Below are positions 8,681 to 17,126 of a stretch of 64,000 nucleotides of DNA, piece after piece. How positions within the stretch are numbered: position 1 is the first letter of the stretch; each line of letters opens with the position of its first letter. The notes under the pieces are model-generated. The model saw only the letters and a list, made by a program, of their open reading frames with translations, had not been told where the DNA came from and made no database searches. This DNA comes from Vibrio tetraodonis. Lineage in GTDB: Bacteria; Pseudomonadota; Gammaproteobacteria; Enterobacterales; Vibrionaceae. The stretch is from assembly GCF_003350295.1 (NCBI RefSeq), contig NZ_QLYY01000005.1, forward strand, positions 124,001 to 188,000, in the 5' to 3' direction. Position numbers and translations under genes: made by a program.

Positions 8681-10759
8681 TTAGTTAATCGCCACATTAC
8701 CACCTTTGATAATGACTTTGTCACTCCCTTCAACCGTAATCGAGGTCCCTGAGAGTTTAATCGTCCCATCGCTGTTCATAACTAAGGACGAGCCTCCAGT
8801 CTTCAACACTATTTTATCGCCACTAATAACCTGAGTTGCCGCATCTGCTTTGTAGGAAGTGTTCCCCTTAACCGCAACGGTTAAATTGCCGCCAACACTG
8901 AGGTTATCATCAGCGCCAACATCGGCCGAGCGAGAAGCACCTACTGTAAGGTTGCTATTTTCACCAACATCCAGATCGTCATTTAAACCAATTTTAGTGG
9001 TACGATTGTCATTAATCGAAAGCGTAGAATCGTTCTTAACCGTTTGAGTTTCATTGGCATTGTATGTCACAGTTACATCTTGCTCGACGGTTTCCGTGAA
9101 GGTGCTATTGACCTGCGTAGTTTTGTGACCGTCAATCGTTTCTTGATGATCGCCGTGAACTTCATTGGTTTGATGACGGCCTACTTTCAAAAATTCGTCT
9201 TGGCCAATATCTCGGAAGCGATCATTGAGAACTTTGGTCGACATATCCTTCTGCGCATGGATATAAATTTCTTCCTGATTGGCTTCGTCTTCAAAGCTAA
9301 GCTCGTTGTAGCCAGTGCCTTTGTGGGTTTGAGTACGAAAAGTGGTTCGAGTTTTATTCTCCGGTAAAGCATAAGGAGGGTAATGCAAGCCATTATATAC
9401 AGCGCCGGTAACCAGAGGACGATCAGGATCCCCTTCTAAAAAGGTCACCACAACTTCATGCCCGATACGAGGCAGATACACTGCTCCCCATGTGGGTGCT
9501 GCCATCGATTGGCTGACTCGGATCCAACAGCTCGCGTGCTCGTCATTATTACCGTAGCGGTCCCAATGAAACTGAACTTTAATTCTACCTAACGCATCCG
9601 TGTATATTTCTTCCCCATCAGGACCAACGACAACCGCGGTTTGCGGGCCATCAACCATAGGTGCAGGCAGCTTAGGCGCCTTGTAAATCACGTCGCGTGG
9701 AATACAAACAAACTGATTCTCATAGGTCGTAGGCAATCCATTGGTTTCATCTTCATGGACTTGAGGATTATGGCCACTATGAACCACAGATAGCATGGTA
9801 TAGTCACGATTGATCGCTCTGCGTGGGTGTTCACTAATACTAAAACTATAACCAGGGATGATGCGCATAATGCTTGAGCTGGCTTCTATCTGTTGGTTCT
9901 CAACCTGATGGTCAGCTATCCACTCAGACGCTCTGATTTGTCCCATAGAGGGGTCAACATAGCGTCCTGGGTAGTCGAACTGTTTAAGATCTTGGTCAAG
10001 TGGGCCATCGCTCCCCATCTCTTGCGGAATTTTCGGCTGCTCGTAATTGTAATCACTGTATGTGGTGCTGCCTGTTCTCACCCGATTAATCGCCGCGAGA
10101 TCGAAGATATGCTCACGATCAGCGACACCACCCGCTTCAGAGTGGTACACAAGAGGCCCAATATGAGAGGCATTGAGCGGTGTACTCAGCAGTTCGGGTA
10201 TCGCATCATTACTGTCTACTATCACCATAGTATGGCTGGCATCAGTATGTTCGAAATAATACCACATCCCATGCTCAGCAAGCATGCGTTGGACCAAGTT
10301 ACTGTCACTCTCTCGGTATTGAAGTACATACTCTTTTTCTGGGTAAGTACCTGTAATATCGAGTCTATAATCGGTAACGGAAGCGTCATCTAGTACTTGG
10401 GAAATAATGTCAGGAGCCGAAAGGTTCTGAAATATTCGACAATCTTGCCTTTGAGTCATAAACCAAGTTTGCGGAACCAACACTAATTGATATCGAGCAA
10501 AACGTCGTCCCTGACCGGCAAAGCGCACTTCATTCACCATGCCATGAAACAAACGCGCCGATCCCACTCCCTGTCCATAAAGGGTGAGCAAGGCTGGTTT
10601 GCGAATCAGTTCATCAAATGTAATATCAGCATCAAGTGAAAGTAATGAAAGACTAACTTGGAATGGTTTAGACAGTTCTTCTGTTACTTGAAAGCTTTCA
10701 ACGCGAAACTCATGACCAGTGCCCTGAATTTCAAATTTAAATTCTACGTCAGTTGTCAT
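8681..10759 (-). CDS. vgrG: T6SS spike protein VgrG
   Basis: 692 residues from the ATG at 10759 (an upstream start at 10777 adds six residues; the chosen one has AGGT at ~8 nt and the typical FKFEIQGTGHEF beginning). Domains: gp27-like ~1-370, gp5 OB-fold ~380-470 (DALGRIKVQFHWDRYG, then SCWIRVSQ), and a gp5C/DUF2345-type beta-helix with repeated DVGxxxNLTVG units to the end. The protein stops at GGNVAIN without an extra C-terminal effector domain, so effectors must travel as cargo through PAAR or adaptor proteins. It forms the trimeric puncturing tip on the Hcp tube. It follows hcp by 71 bp with a stem-loop between. Confidence 0.97.
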   Translation of the reverse strand: MTTDVEFKFEIQGTGHEFRVESFQVTEELSKPFQVSLSLLSLDADITFDELIRKPALLTLYGQGVGSARLFHGMVNEVRFAGQGRRFARYQLVLVPQTWFMTQRQDCRIFQNLSAPDIISQVLDDASVTDYRLDITGTYPEKEYVLQYRESDSNLVQRMLAEHGMWYYFEHTDASHTMVIVDSNDAIPELLSTPLNASHIGPLVYHSEAGGVADREHIFDLAAINRVRTGSTTYSDYNYEQPKIPQEMGSDGPLDQDLKQFDYPGRYVDPSMGQIRASEWIADHQVENQQIEASSSIMRIIPGYSFSISEHPRRAINRDYTMLSVVHSGHNPQVHEDETNGLPTTYENQFVCIPRDVIYKAPKLPAPMVDGPQTAVVVGPDGEEIYTDALGRIKVQFHWDRYGNNDEHASCWIRVSQSMAAPTWGAVYLPRIGHEVVVTFLEGDPDRPLVTGAVYNGLHYPPYALPENKTRTTFRTQTHKGTGYNELSFEDEANQEEIYIHAQKDMSTKVLNDRFRDIGQDEFLKVGRHQTNEVHGDHQETIDGHKTTQVNSTFTETVEQDVTVTYNANETQTVKNDSTLSINDNRTTKIGLNDDLDVGENSNLTVGASRSADVGADDNLSVGGNLTVAVKGNTSYKADAATQVISGDKIVLKTGGSSLVMNSDGTIKLSGTSITVEGSDKVIIKGGNVAIN

Positions 10760-10786
10760 ACCTTTTACCTGATACAAATAATAAAA

Positions 10787-10813
10787 TTAGGGCCAACATA
10801 AGCTGGCCCCTAA
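10787..10813 (-). terminator. Stem-loop between hcp and vgrG (possible partial terminator)
   Basis: An inverted repeat (TTAGGGCCA with TGGCCCCTAA, one bulged base, about 9 bp) lies between the hcp stop and the vgrG start, followed on the minus strand by an AT-rich ATTTTATT run. It could attenuate read-through or stabilise the hcp message, which would fit the larger need for Hcp than for VgrG. The U-run is imperfect, so termination is likely partial. Confidence 0.5.
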
Positions 10814-10830
10814 CGCTAACGTGTTGACGA

Positions 10831-11349
10831 TTACGCTTCGCGTGGAGCACGCCAGTCGTCGTTACCGCCTTTGCCCATAACTTCGTGAGTCACTTCGATT
10901 GCACGGTAAGTGAAGCTAAGAACTTCTTCAGTTACACGGTCAGATGTGTGTGCATCTTGACAGTGAGCCATACGAGTTTGCATATCAACTAATAGAGCAT
11001 CAATAAGCTTGATTGTGTAGTAGTGCTCTTGCTTACCTTGAACAGAAGTACGGTAAAAGTTGATGTTACACTCAGGTAGTTTCTCGCCTGAAACAAGAGC
11101 GTTAAACAGTAGTGGTGAACAACAGTCTTGCGATTTAGTTACCACAACTGGCTTGTGTACACGTTGACCTGTTGGCTGACCACTTTGTGGATCACGTGGG
11201 ATAGTCAATACGTGATCAAGTTCCTGTACTAGAAACTCATCTTCATGACCTTCTTGCCATGTGTTACCTACTGATTCAGCTGTGAACGCGCTTTCTGTGA
11301 TATTGCCTTGTGTTTCACCTGTGATAGACATATACGCTGGAGTTGGCAT
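10831..11349 (-). CDS. hcp: T6SS tube protein Hcp
   Basis: 172 residues, the usual Hcp length. The start MPTPAYMSITGETQGNI and the block HKPVVVTKSQDCCSPLLFNA are typical, as is the YYTIKLIDALLVDMQTRM strand. Hcp hexamers stack to form the inner tube expelled by the sheath and carry small effectors. The ATG at 11349 is preceded by a purine-rich AGAAGGAAT ribosome site. It is the first gene of the minus-strand operon and is probably driven by the sigma-54 promoter at 11420-11435. It is read divergently from clpV. Confidence 0.97.
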   Translation of the reverse strand: MPTPAYMSITGETQGNITESAFTAESVGNTWQEGHEDEFLVQELDHVLTIPRDPQSGQPTGQRVHKPVVVTKSQDCCSPLLFNALVSGEKLPECNINFYRTSVQGKQEHYYTIKLIDALLVDMQTRMAHCQDAHTSDRVTEEVLSFTYRAIEVTHEVMGKGGNDDWRAPREA

Positions 11350-11805
11350 CTTATATTCCTTCTAAACTTTTTTATTTAAATTCACCAAATCGCTTATTAC
11401 CGCGACCTAAACTACCATTACAAACACCATGCCAACTTTTAAAACCAATAAATAACAATAACTTATAAAAAAAATACTTTTATTTATAATTTAAACACTT
11501 CAATAAATTGAAAAATTAAACAAGTTTTTGTAGAGCAATTACAATTAATTGTTACTCATATTAATTAATAAAACAATGGCTCACATATATGCAAAAAAAG
11601 CGTTATTAACGGGCATTGAAGTCAATTTAACTAAAACAATAATCATACTGTCTAACAAGCATAATAAATATGGTTTCAATACAGTCATTATCACCATCAA
11701 AATAACTAAAAAAGACCGATAAAAATAGCCGATAAAAAAAACGTCTTGATATTATTTAGTATAATTCTGGCCAATTAAAAACAACTGATAAGCTCGATAA
11801 AGACA
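11350..11805. other. Divergent hcp-clpV control region (456 bp, very AT-rich)
   Basis: This gap holds the hcp sigma-54 promoter at 11420-11435. On the plus strand a TATAAT hexamer at 11760-11765, 41 bp before the clpV ATG, could be a -10 box, although no good -35 sits at 17 bp. The rest is very rich in A and T, which would suit DNA bending, H-NS binding or upstream activator sites. I could not identify defined enhancer sites by eye. Confidence 0.5.
11420..11435 (-). promoter_or_regulatory. Sigma-54 promoter of the hcp operon
   Basis: Read on the minus strand the site is TTGGCATGGTGTTTGT. It has the -24 GG and the -12 G at GG-N10-G(T) spacing and matches the consensus TGGCACG-N4-TTGC at all but two positions. 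It lies about 71-86 bp before the hcp ATG, leaving a leader of roughly 60 nt. The sigma-54 activator encoded at 14450-16108 is the obvious partner. Confidence 0.8.
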
Positions 11806-14463
11806 ATGATAAACATCAATCTATCCTCCTTAATTCAGCGTCTGCATCCTATCGCCAAGGTCGCGCTAGAAGACGCAGCAGCTCTGGCTGTCTCCGAAAA
11901 GGCCAATGAAGTACAAATTGAGCACTATTTGCTTAGCTTACTTGAAAGACCAAATAGTGACTTTGATCTTCTTCTCGCGCATTTTGACTGCTCGGAAAAT
12001 ATTCTACGCCAATCAATTCACTCAACATTAGACACCAGCCCCAAAGGCAACGGCGGGAAACCTGTTTTCTCTGCACTGCTAATCGAATGGCTACAGGAAA
12101 GTTGGTTAGTCTCATCACTGGATCTCTCCCAATCTCAAATTCGCTCAGGGGCTTTATTATTAACACTTGTGAGCAATCCTCTGAGATATGGTCAGCATGC
12201 TTATGCTGCGTTACTAGAGAGTGTCAATCAAGACAGCCTAAAACGAAATTTTGCCGACCTCACCAGTCAATCTCTTGAAGCTCAAGTGGCAAACTCTGAA
12301 AAAACGCAAGCGCGGGAAGAAGGTTCAGCCCTGAGTAAATTCACCACTGACTTTACGGGGAAAGCGCGTAAAGGCGAAATTGACCCTGTATTTTGTCGCG
12401 ATCAAGAAATCCGTCAGATTGTTGATATTTTGGCAAGAAGGCGTAAAAACAACCCTATTGCAGTCGGTGAGCCAGGTGTAGGTAAAACTGCTGTTGTTGA
12501 AGGACTTGCGCTTAAGATCGTTCAAGGTGAAGTGCCCGATAACTTAAAAGGTGTCGAGCTGTATGGTTTAGATATGGGACTGCTTCAAGCCGGAGCAAGC
12601 GTCAAAGGAGAATTTGAAAAACGCCTTAATGCGGTATTGGACGAAGTAAAGAACTCTCCTACCCCTATCATTTTGTTTATTGATGAGGCACACACGCTCG
12701 TTGGAGGAGGTAATCAAGCTGGTGGTAGTGATGCAGCAAACTTGCTCAAGCCAGCACTTGCTCGCGGTGAAGTGAAAACCATCGCCGCAACCACATGGTC
12801 AGAGTACAAAAAGTACTTTGAGAAAGATCCAGCGCTTGCGCGTCGCTTCCAACTCGTCAAACTGGATGAGCCTTCTCCAAAGCAGGCAGCGCTTATTATT
12901 CGTGGCCTTCGTCCAGCTTATGAAAAGTCTCATAATGTTTATGTGCGCGATGATGCCATTACCGCCGCAGCAGCACTTTCCGCTCGCTATATTTCAGGCA
13001 GACAACTGCCTGACAAAGCCATTGATGTGCTCGATACCGCTTGTGCACGAGTTAATATTAGCTTGAACGCCATTCCAGCATCGGTTGAAACGCTTCAGCA
13101 GCAACTTGCCGCGCAGACCCGTGAGCTTGAAGCACTTGAGCGCGATGCACTGCAACAAACTGGTGATAAACACAGTCTTGCATCCATTCCTGATCTCAAG
13201 TTGCGAATGGAGCAAACCCAAGCTGAGTTGGAAGTGCAAGAGGTTCAATGGCAACAAGAGAAGCAGCAAATTGAAGAAATGATCGCCCTTCGAAGCAGGC
13301 TACATCAATTAGTCAGTCATGAAGAAGAGGAGCAAGAGGACGAACAACAAAGCGACTCCCCTTATTTGGAACTGGATGAAGAAGCGGTGCGTATTGCCAT
13401 TTCTGCCTGTCAGGAGCAATTAGAGTCCATTCGCGGCAATAACCCATTAGTTCATTTTGAAGTCGGTCCTGATGAGATAAGCCATGTTATTTCTGATTGG
13501 ACAGGCATTCCCATGGGTAAAATGCTACAAAATGAAGCAGAAACAACGCTCAACCTAAAAGACAGCTTAACCAACAACATCAAAGGTCAAGAGTATGCCA
13601 TTGACGCCCTAGCAGAAGGTATTCAAACCGCCAAAGCTGGTTTAGGTAATCCAGATGCTCCAACGGGCGTTTTCCTGCTCGTTGGGCCAAGCGGTGTCGG
13701 TAAAACCGAGACGGCGCGTGCTATTGCTGATCAGCTGTTTGGCGGCGAACGCTTTATGACCACAATAAACATGTCAGAGTTTCAAGAGAAACATACCGTG
13801 TCTCGACTTATCGGTTCGCCTCCGGGTTATGTTGGTTATGGTGAAGGCGGTATGCTCACAGAGGCCGTTCGCCAACGTCCTTACTCTGTCGTCTTACTTG
13901 ATGAAGTCGAAAAAGCTGACCCTGAAGTACTCAACCTTTTCTATCAAGTTTTTGATAAAGGGACACTCAATGATGGGGAAGGTCGTGCCATCGACTTTAA
14001 GAACACACTCATCATTATGACCAGCAACTTAGCGACGCACGAGATTGAGTCTTTGGTACAACAATCTAAAGATATTGATGCGAGCACCATTGCTGAGGCC
14101 ATTCGCCCGACATTAAGTCAGCATTTCAAACCAGCCCTGCTGGCGCGTATGTCGGTGCTGCCTTTTGTTCCACTATCTGATGAAGCAATGACAGAGATCA
14201 TTCACCATAAGCTTGGCAAAGTCTCAGAGCGTCTACAAAATCATCACAAACTGACCTTAAGCTACGATGATAATCTGGTTGAATTTGTCCTAGGAAACTG
14301 CCGTTTAGCCGAGACAGGCGCACGTAACATTGATGCGGTGATTAACCGTCAGTTACTGCCGCAGCTTTCGACTCAGCTATTGGTTCATGACAAGGATGAG
14401 TCGCATAGCCAAATCACTGTTTGCGTCGATGAGCAAGGAACGCTGTCTTATGCGTTCAGCTAA
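11806..14463 (+). CDS. clpV: T6SS sheath-disassembly AAA+ ATPase ClpV/TssH
   Basis: 885 residues. It has an N-domain (~1-160, LIQRLHPIAKVALEDAAALA), a first AAA+ with Walker A GEPGVGKTA near residue 221 and Walker B ILFIDEAHTL, a middle coiled coil (~420-530), and a second AAA+ with GPSGVGKTETA near 628 and VVLLDEVEKAD. The length and the N-terminal sheath-binding region separate it from ClpB. It extracts VipB from contracted sheaths for recycling in the cytoplasm. The start is the ATG at 11806 with a weak AAAGA ribosome site. Its last 14 bp overlap the activator gene, so the two are translationally coupled. Confidence 0.96.
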   Translation: MININLSSLIQRLHPIAKVALEDAAALAVSEKANEVQIEHYLLSLLERPNSDFDLLLAHFDCSENILRQSIHSTLDTSPKGNGGKPVFSALLIEWLQESWLVSSLDLSQSQIRSGALLLTLVSNPLRYGQHAYAALLESVNQDSLKRNFADLTSQSLEAQVANSEKTQAREEGSALSKFTTDFTGKARKGEIDPVFCRDQEIRQIVDILARRRKNNPIAVGEPGVGKTAVVEGLALKIVQGEVPDNLKGVELYGLDMGLLQAGASVKGEFEKRLNAVLDEVKNSPTPIILFIDEAHTLVGGGNQAGGSDAANLLKPALARGEVKTIAATTWSEYKKYFEKDPALARRFQLVKLDEPSPKQAALIIRGLRPAYEKSHNVYVRDDAITAAAALSARYISGRQLPDKAIDVLDTACARVNISLNAIPASVETLQQQLAAQTRELEALERDALQQTGDKHSLASIPDLKLRMEQTQAELEVQEVQWQQEKQQIEEMIALRSRLHQLVSHEEEEQEDEQQSDSPYLELDEEAVRIAISACQEQLESIRGNNPLVHFEVGPDEISHVISDWTGIPMGKMLQNEAETTLNLKDSLTNNIKGQEYAIDALAEGIQTAKAGLGNPDAPTGVFLLVGPSGVGKTETARAIADQLFGGERFMTTINMSEFQEKHTVSRLIGSPPGYVGYGEGGMLTEAVRQRPYSVVLLDEVEKADPEVLNLFYQVFDKGTLNDGEGRAIDFKNTLIIMTSNLATHEIESLVQQSKDIDASTIAEAIRPTLSQHFKPALLARMSVLPFVPLSDEAMTEIIHHKLGKVSERLQNHHKLTLSYDDNLVEFVLGNCRLAETGARNIDAVINRQLLPQLSTQLLVHDKDESHSQITVCVDEQGTLSYAFS

Positions 14464-16108
14464 CTCCAGTGATTTGGGTAATGCTTTGCTTGCGATCAGC
14501 CAGTCTTTGGCTGATCGCTCTCAAATGGCACAAACTCTCGACGCGGTGCTTACAGCAGCGCGTCAAATGACCTTCTCTAAACACGGCATTATCTATGTGC
14601 TAGACCAAACAGGGCAAGCGCTGATACCCAGTATCGTGCATCACAATGAGAAGCCGCTTTCGTCACATCCATGGTCTGCATTAGCCTTTGATCACACCAG
14701 TCCGACCGACCCATTTAACTATGCCATCCAAAATGGCGAGGTCGTACTGCTGAATGAGCTATATCAATACAACGGTTACGATTGTGAAGCCATTTATGAA
14801 ACTGAGCTTGTGCTGGGCAGTAAAAGCGCAAACCTTCTCGCTTGGCCTTTAGTTGACGACAGCAGCAAAACCATTGGCTTGCTCGCGCTGTTCGACCTCA
14901 ATGTGATCGATAATGAATCTGCCCTGACCGCTTTTTGCCAAATGGCGGCAAACAGCATTCGTCAAGCCGTTTGGCTAGAAGAATATGGTCATATGATCAA
15001 AAACCTCAGCGCAGACAATGCGGCGTTGGTTCGAGAAAACCAGCATCTTAAACGGCGCAAGCAAAGCCACTATCAAGGCCCCATTGCAGAAAGTGAACAA
15101 ATGCTTGAGGTACTGAGGCGTCTAGACAAAGTGCTGGCTCTGCCAGTCGATGTGCTACTGCGAGGCGAAACTGGCGCGGGTAAAGAGGTGATTGCCAAGT
15201 ACATTCACCAAAATTCAAACCGTGCAGACCAGCCCCTGATAGTACAAAACTGTGCCGCTATTCCCGAGCAACTGTTAGAGTCTGAGTTATTTGGTCATAA
15301 AAAAGGCGCTTTCACTGGTGCAGATAAAGACAAAATCGGCCTTTTTGAAGCGGCTCACGGCGGCACTTTGTTTCTTGACGAAATCGGCGATATGCCACTT
15401 TTGCTTCAAGCTAAATTACTGCGCGTTTTGCAAGAGCGTAAAGTACGCCCGGTCGGAGCCAGTAAAGAGGTAGAAGTCGATGTGCGCGTCGTCGCCGCCA
15501 CTCACTGCCATTTAATGGAGAAGATCAAAAACGGTGAATTTCGTGCCGATTTGTACTACCGACTGAATGTTTTCCCCATCACCCTACCCCCGCTTAGAGA
15601 GCGACAAGCGGATATTCTTCCGCTGGCTGAACACTTCGTCAAACACAGCGCTGCAAACCTCGGGCTTACTCAAGCACCAGGGCTGAGTGCGAATGTACAA
15701 AAACAACTAAGCTTATATTGCTACCCAGGTAATGTACGCGAGCTAAAAAATATCGTGGAACGCGCCTTATTGCTGTCAGATTTTGAAACCATCACTCACA
15801 TTGAACTTGGTGACACCAGTCTGCTCAATGAACCGGTACAATCAGAATCACAGCCCGTGCAAATGGCACAACCCAACGTACACAATCAGCAACCCAGCCA
15901 AGAAACGACTGACTATTCAAAAGGGCTGAAAGAGGCGGTAAGTGAGTATGAAAAGACCGTCATCCTCGATTGCCTGCACGCTGCCAATTGGCAAATTAAA
16001 CGTGTCGCAGAGCAGCTGTCTCTGCCTGTGAGTACGCTCAGCCACAAAATGAAAAAGTACGATATTTCCGCCGCAGGTGAATCAAGTAAGCTCAGTCAAA
16101 ATGCTTAA
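14450..16108 (+). CDS. vasH: Sigma-54-dependent T6SS transcription activator (VasH-like)
   Basis: 552 residues from the ATG at 14450, chosen because AAGGAAC lies ~10 nt upstream; longer frames from 14387 or 14429 lie inside clpV. Residues ~15-175 form a GAF-like sensor. Next comes a central AAA+ domain with GETGAGKE (Walker A), the sigma-54 contact loop KGAFTGADKDK and the Walker B LFLDEIGDM, then a C-terminal Fis-type helix-turn-helix (WQIKRVAEQLSLPVSTLSHK). It activates RpoN promoters, most likely the hcp promoter at 11420-11435. The gene corresponds in position to VP1391 of V. parahaemolyticus T6SS1 (from memory). The signal sensed by the GAF domain is unknown. Confidence 0.93.
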   Translation: MRSANSSDLGNALLAISQSLADRSQMAQTLDAVLTAARQMTFSKHGIIYVLDQTGQALIPSIVHHNEKPLSSHPWSALAFDHTSPTDPFNYAIQNGEVVLLNELYQYNGYDCEAIYETELVLGSKSANLLAWPLVDDSSKTIGLLALFDLNVIDNESALTAFCQMAANSIRQAVWLEEYGHMIKNLSADNAALVRENQHLKRRKQSHYQGPIAESEQMLEVLRRLDKVLALPVDVLLRGETGAGKEVIAKYIHQNSNRADQPLIVQNCAAIPEQLLESELFGHKKGAFTGADKDKIGLFEAAHGGTLFLDEIGDMPLLLQAKLLRVLQERKVRPVGASKEVEVDVRVVAATHCHLMEKIKNGEFRADLYYRLNVFPITLPPLRERQADILPLAEHFVKHSAANLGLTQAPGLSANVQKQLSLYCYPGNVRELKNIVERALLLSDFETITHIELGDTSLLNEPVQSESQPVQMAQPNVHNQQPSQETTDYSKGLKEAVSEYEKTVILDCLHAANWQIKRVAEQLSLPVSTLSHKMKKYDISAAGESSKLSQNA

Positions 16109-16298
16109 TGAGTTTAGCCCTTTATCAAGCAAGTTGTTTAAAGCAAAGACTACCAACTATCGGCAAATAAACAGTTTGTCTCTGCTTTTTACCTTTATAT
16201 AAGAATTCAATGATATTCGTATGTAACAAAGAGTATAAGCAATATTATCAATAGGTACTAGACTTCTGTTTACATGAGAATGAACAAGGATAAGTACC

Positions 16299-17060
16299 AT
16301 GTTACCTAGACTCTCCGCATTATTGCTTTTTTGCGTCTCTTTTTCGGCTTTCAGTATCGACTTCCCCTATCGCGCCGACTATTCCGATGTGAAGACCATA
16401 GAACTCGCTGACTTAAAACAAACTATGGACACACTCAACATCGTTGATGTCCGTTCAAAACTTGAATTTGATGTACTGCATATAGATGGTGCCAAACATA
16501 TTACCCTTGCCAACAAAGGCTTTGAGAATAAAGTTAAAGATTTGTCTAAGGATGGCAAAACCATCGCGTTTTACTGTAACGGCATCACATGTAAAAAGTC
16601 GTACAAAGCAGCACAGCGAGCAATGAAAGCAGGCGTCAGTAATGTCGTTGCCTATGATGCCGGGATTTTCCTTTGGGCATCAGACTACCCCGCAAACAGC
16701 GTGTTGCTAGGTAAGGTCATGCAAGACAGTTCGCAGTTGATCAGTAAAGAAGATTTTAATGCACACATTTTGGCTCCAAAAGAGTTTGAAGCCATGTTAG
16801 GCGGTGCTAATGTGGTGATTGTCGATGTGCGAGACCCAAACCAAAGGGAAAAACAACTTTTCAAAGGTAAGCCTGTGCGTAACGTCCCCGTCGAGCGGTT
16901 TGAGACCTTTTTAAAACAACAGAAACCTTCCACCAAGATCATGGTGTTTGATGCGGTAGGAAAACAAGTACAGTGGCTTCAGTATATCCTCGATGGACAA
17001 AACTACACCAACTATAAGTTTTTGAAAGGCGGTGTCGAAGGGTACATGAAGAATCAGTAA
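16299..17060 (+). CDS. Periplasmic protein with two rhodanese domains, the second probably inactive
   Basis: 253 residues with a signal peptide (MLPRLSALLLFCVSFSAFS, cleavage near 19-20). The first rhodanese domain (~35-130) carries an active-site loop FYCNGITCKKS with its Cys near residue 93. The second (~155-250, VVIVDVRDPNQREK) has VFDAVGKQ at the loop position and so lacks the catalytic Cys. It may transfer sulfane sulfur or handle thiols in the periplasm. The ATG at 16299 follows an AAGGATAAG ribosome site. It stands 190 bp after vasH with no visible tie to secretion. A protective or accessory role for the T6SS is possible but speculative. Confidence 0.8.
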   Translation: MLPRLSALLLFCVSFSAFSIDFPYRADYSDVKTIELADLKQTMDTLNIVDVRSKLEFDVLHIDGAKHITLANKGFENKVKDLSKDGKTIAFYCNGITCKKSYKAAQRAMKAGVSNVVAYDAGIFLWASDYPANSVLLGKVMQDSSQLISKEDFNAHILAPKEFEAMLGGANVVIVDVRDPNQREKQLFKGKPVRNVPVERFETFLKQQKPSTKIMVFDAVGKQVQWLQYILDGQNYTNYKFLKGGVEGYMKNQ

Positions 17061-17083
17061 CCGTGATTAACTGAAATCACTAC

Positions 17084-17105
17084 GGGACCACTGCCTGAGT
17101 GGCCC
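17084..17105. terminator. Hairpin between convergent rhodanese and methyltransferase genes
   Basis: GGGACCACT pairs with AGTGGCCC around a 5-nt loop (one bulge). The following plus-strand sequence is CCTTCTCACTT, without a real T-run, so this is a moderate terminator candidate at a convergent gene junction. Confidence 0.45.
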
Positions 17106-17126
17106 CCTTCTCACTTAGTGTAAGTA

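Noticed and set aside
9044..9367. 107-residue plus-strand frame inside vgrG
   Set aside because: Antisense shadow of the repetitive VgrG beta-helix; no independent start signal.
11577..11592. Possible sigma-54 promoter for clpV (TGGCTCACATATATGC)
   Set aside because: The GG and GC elements are 11 bp apart instead of 10, and the -24 block matches poorly.
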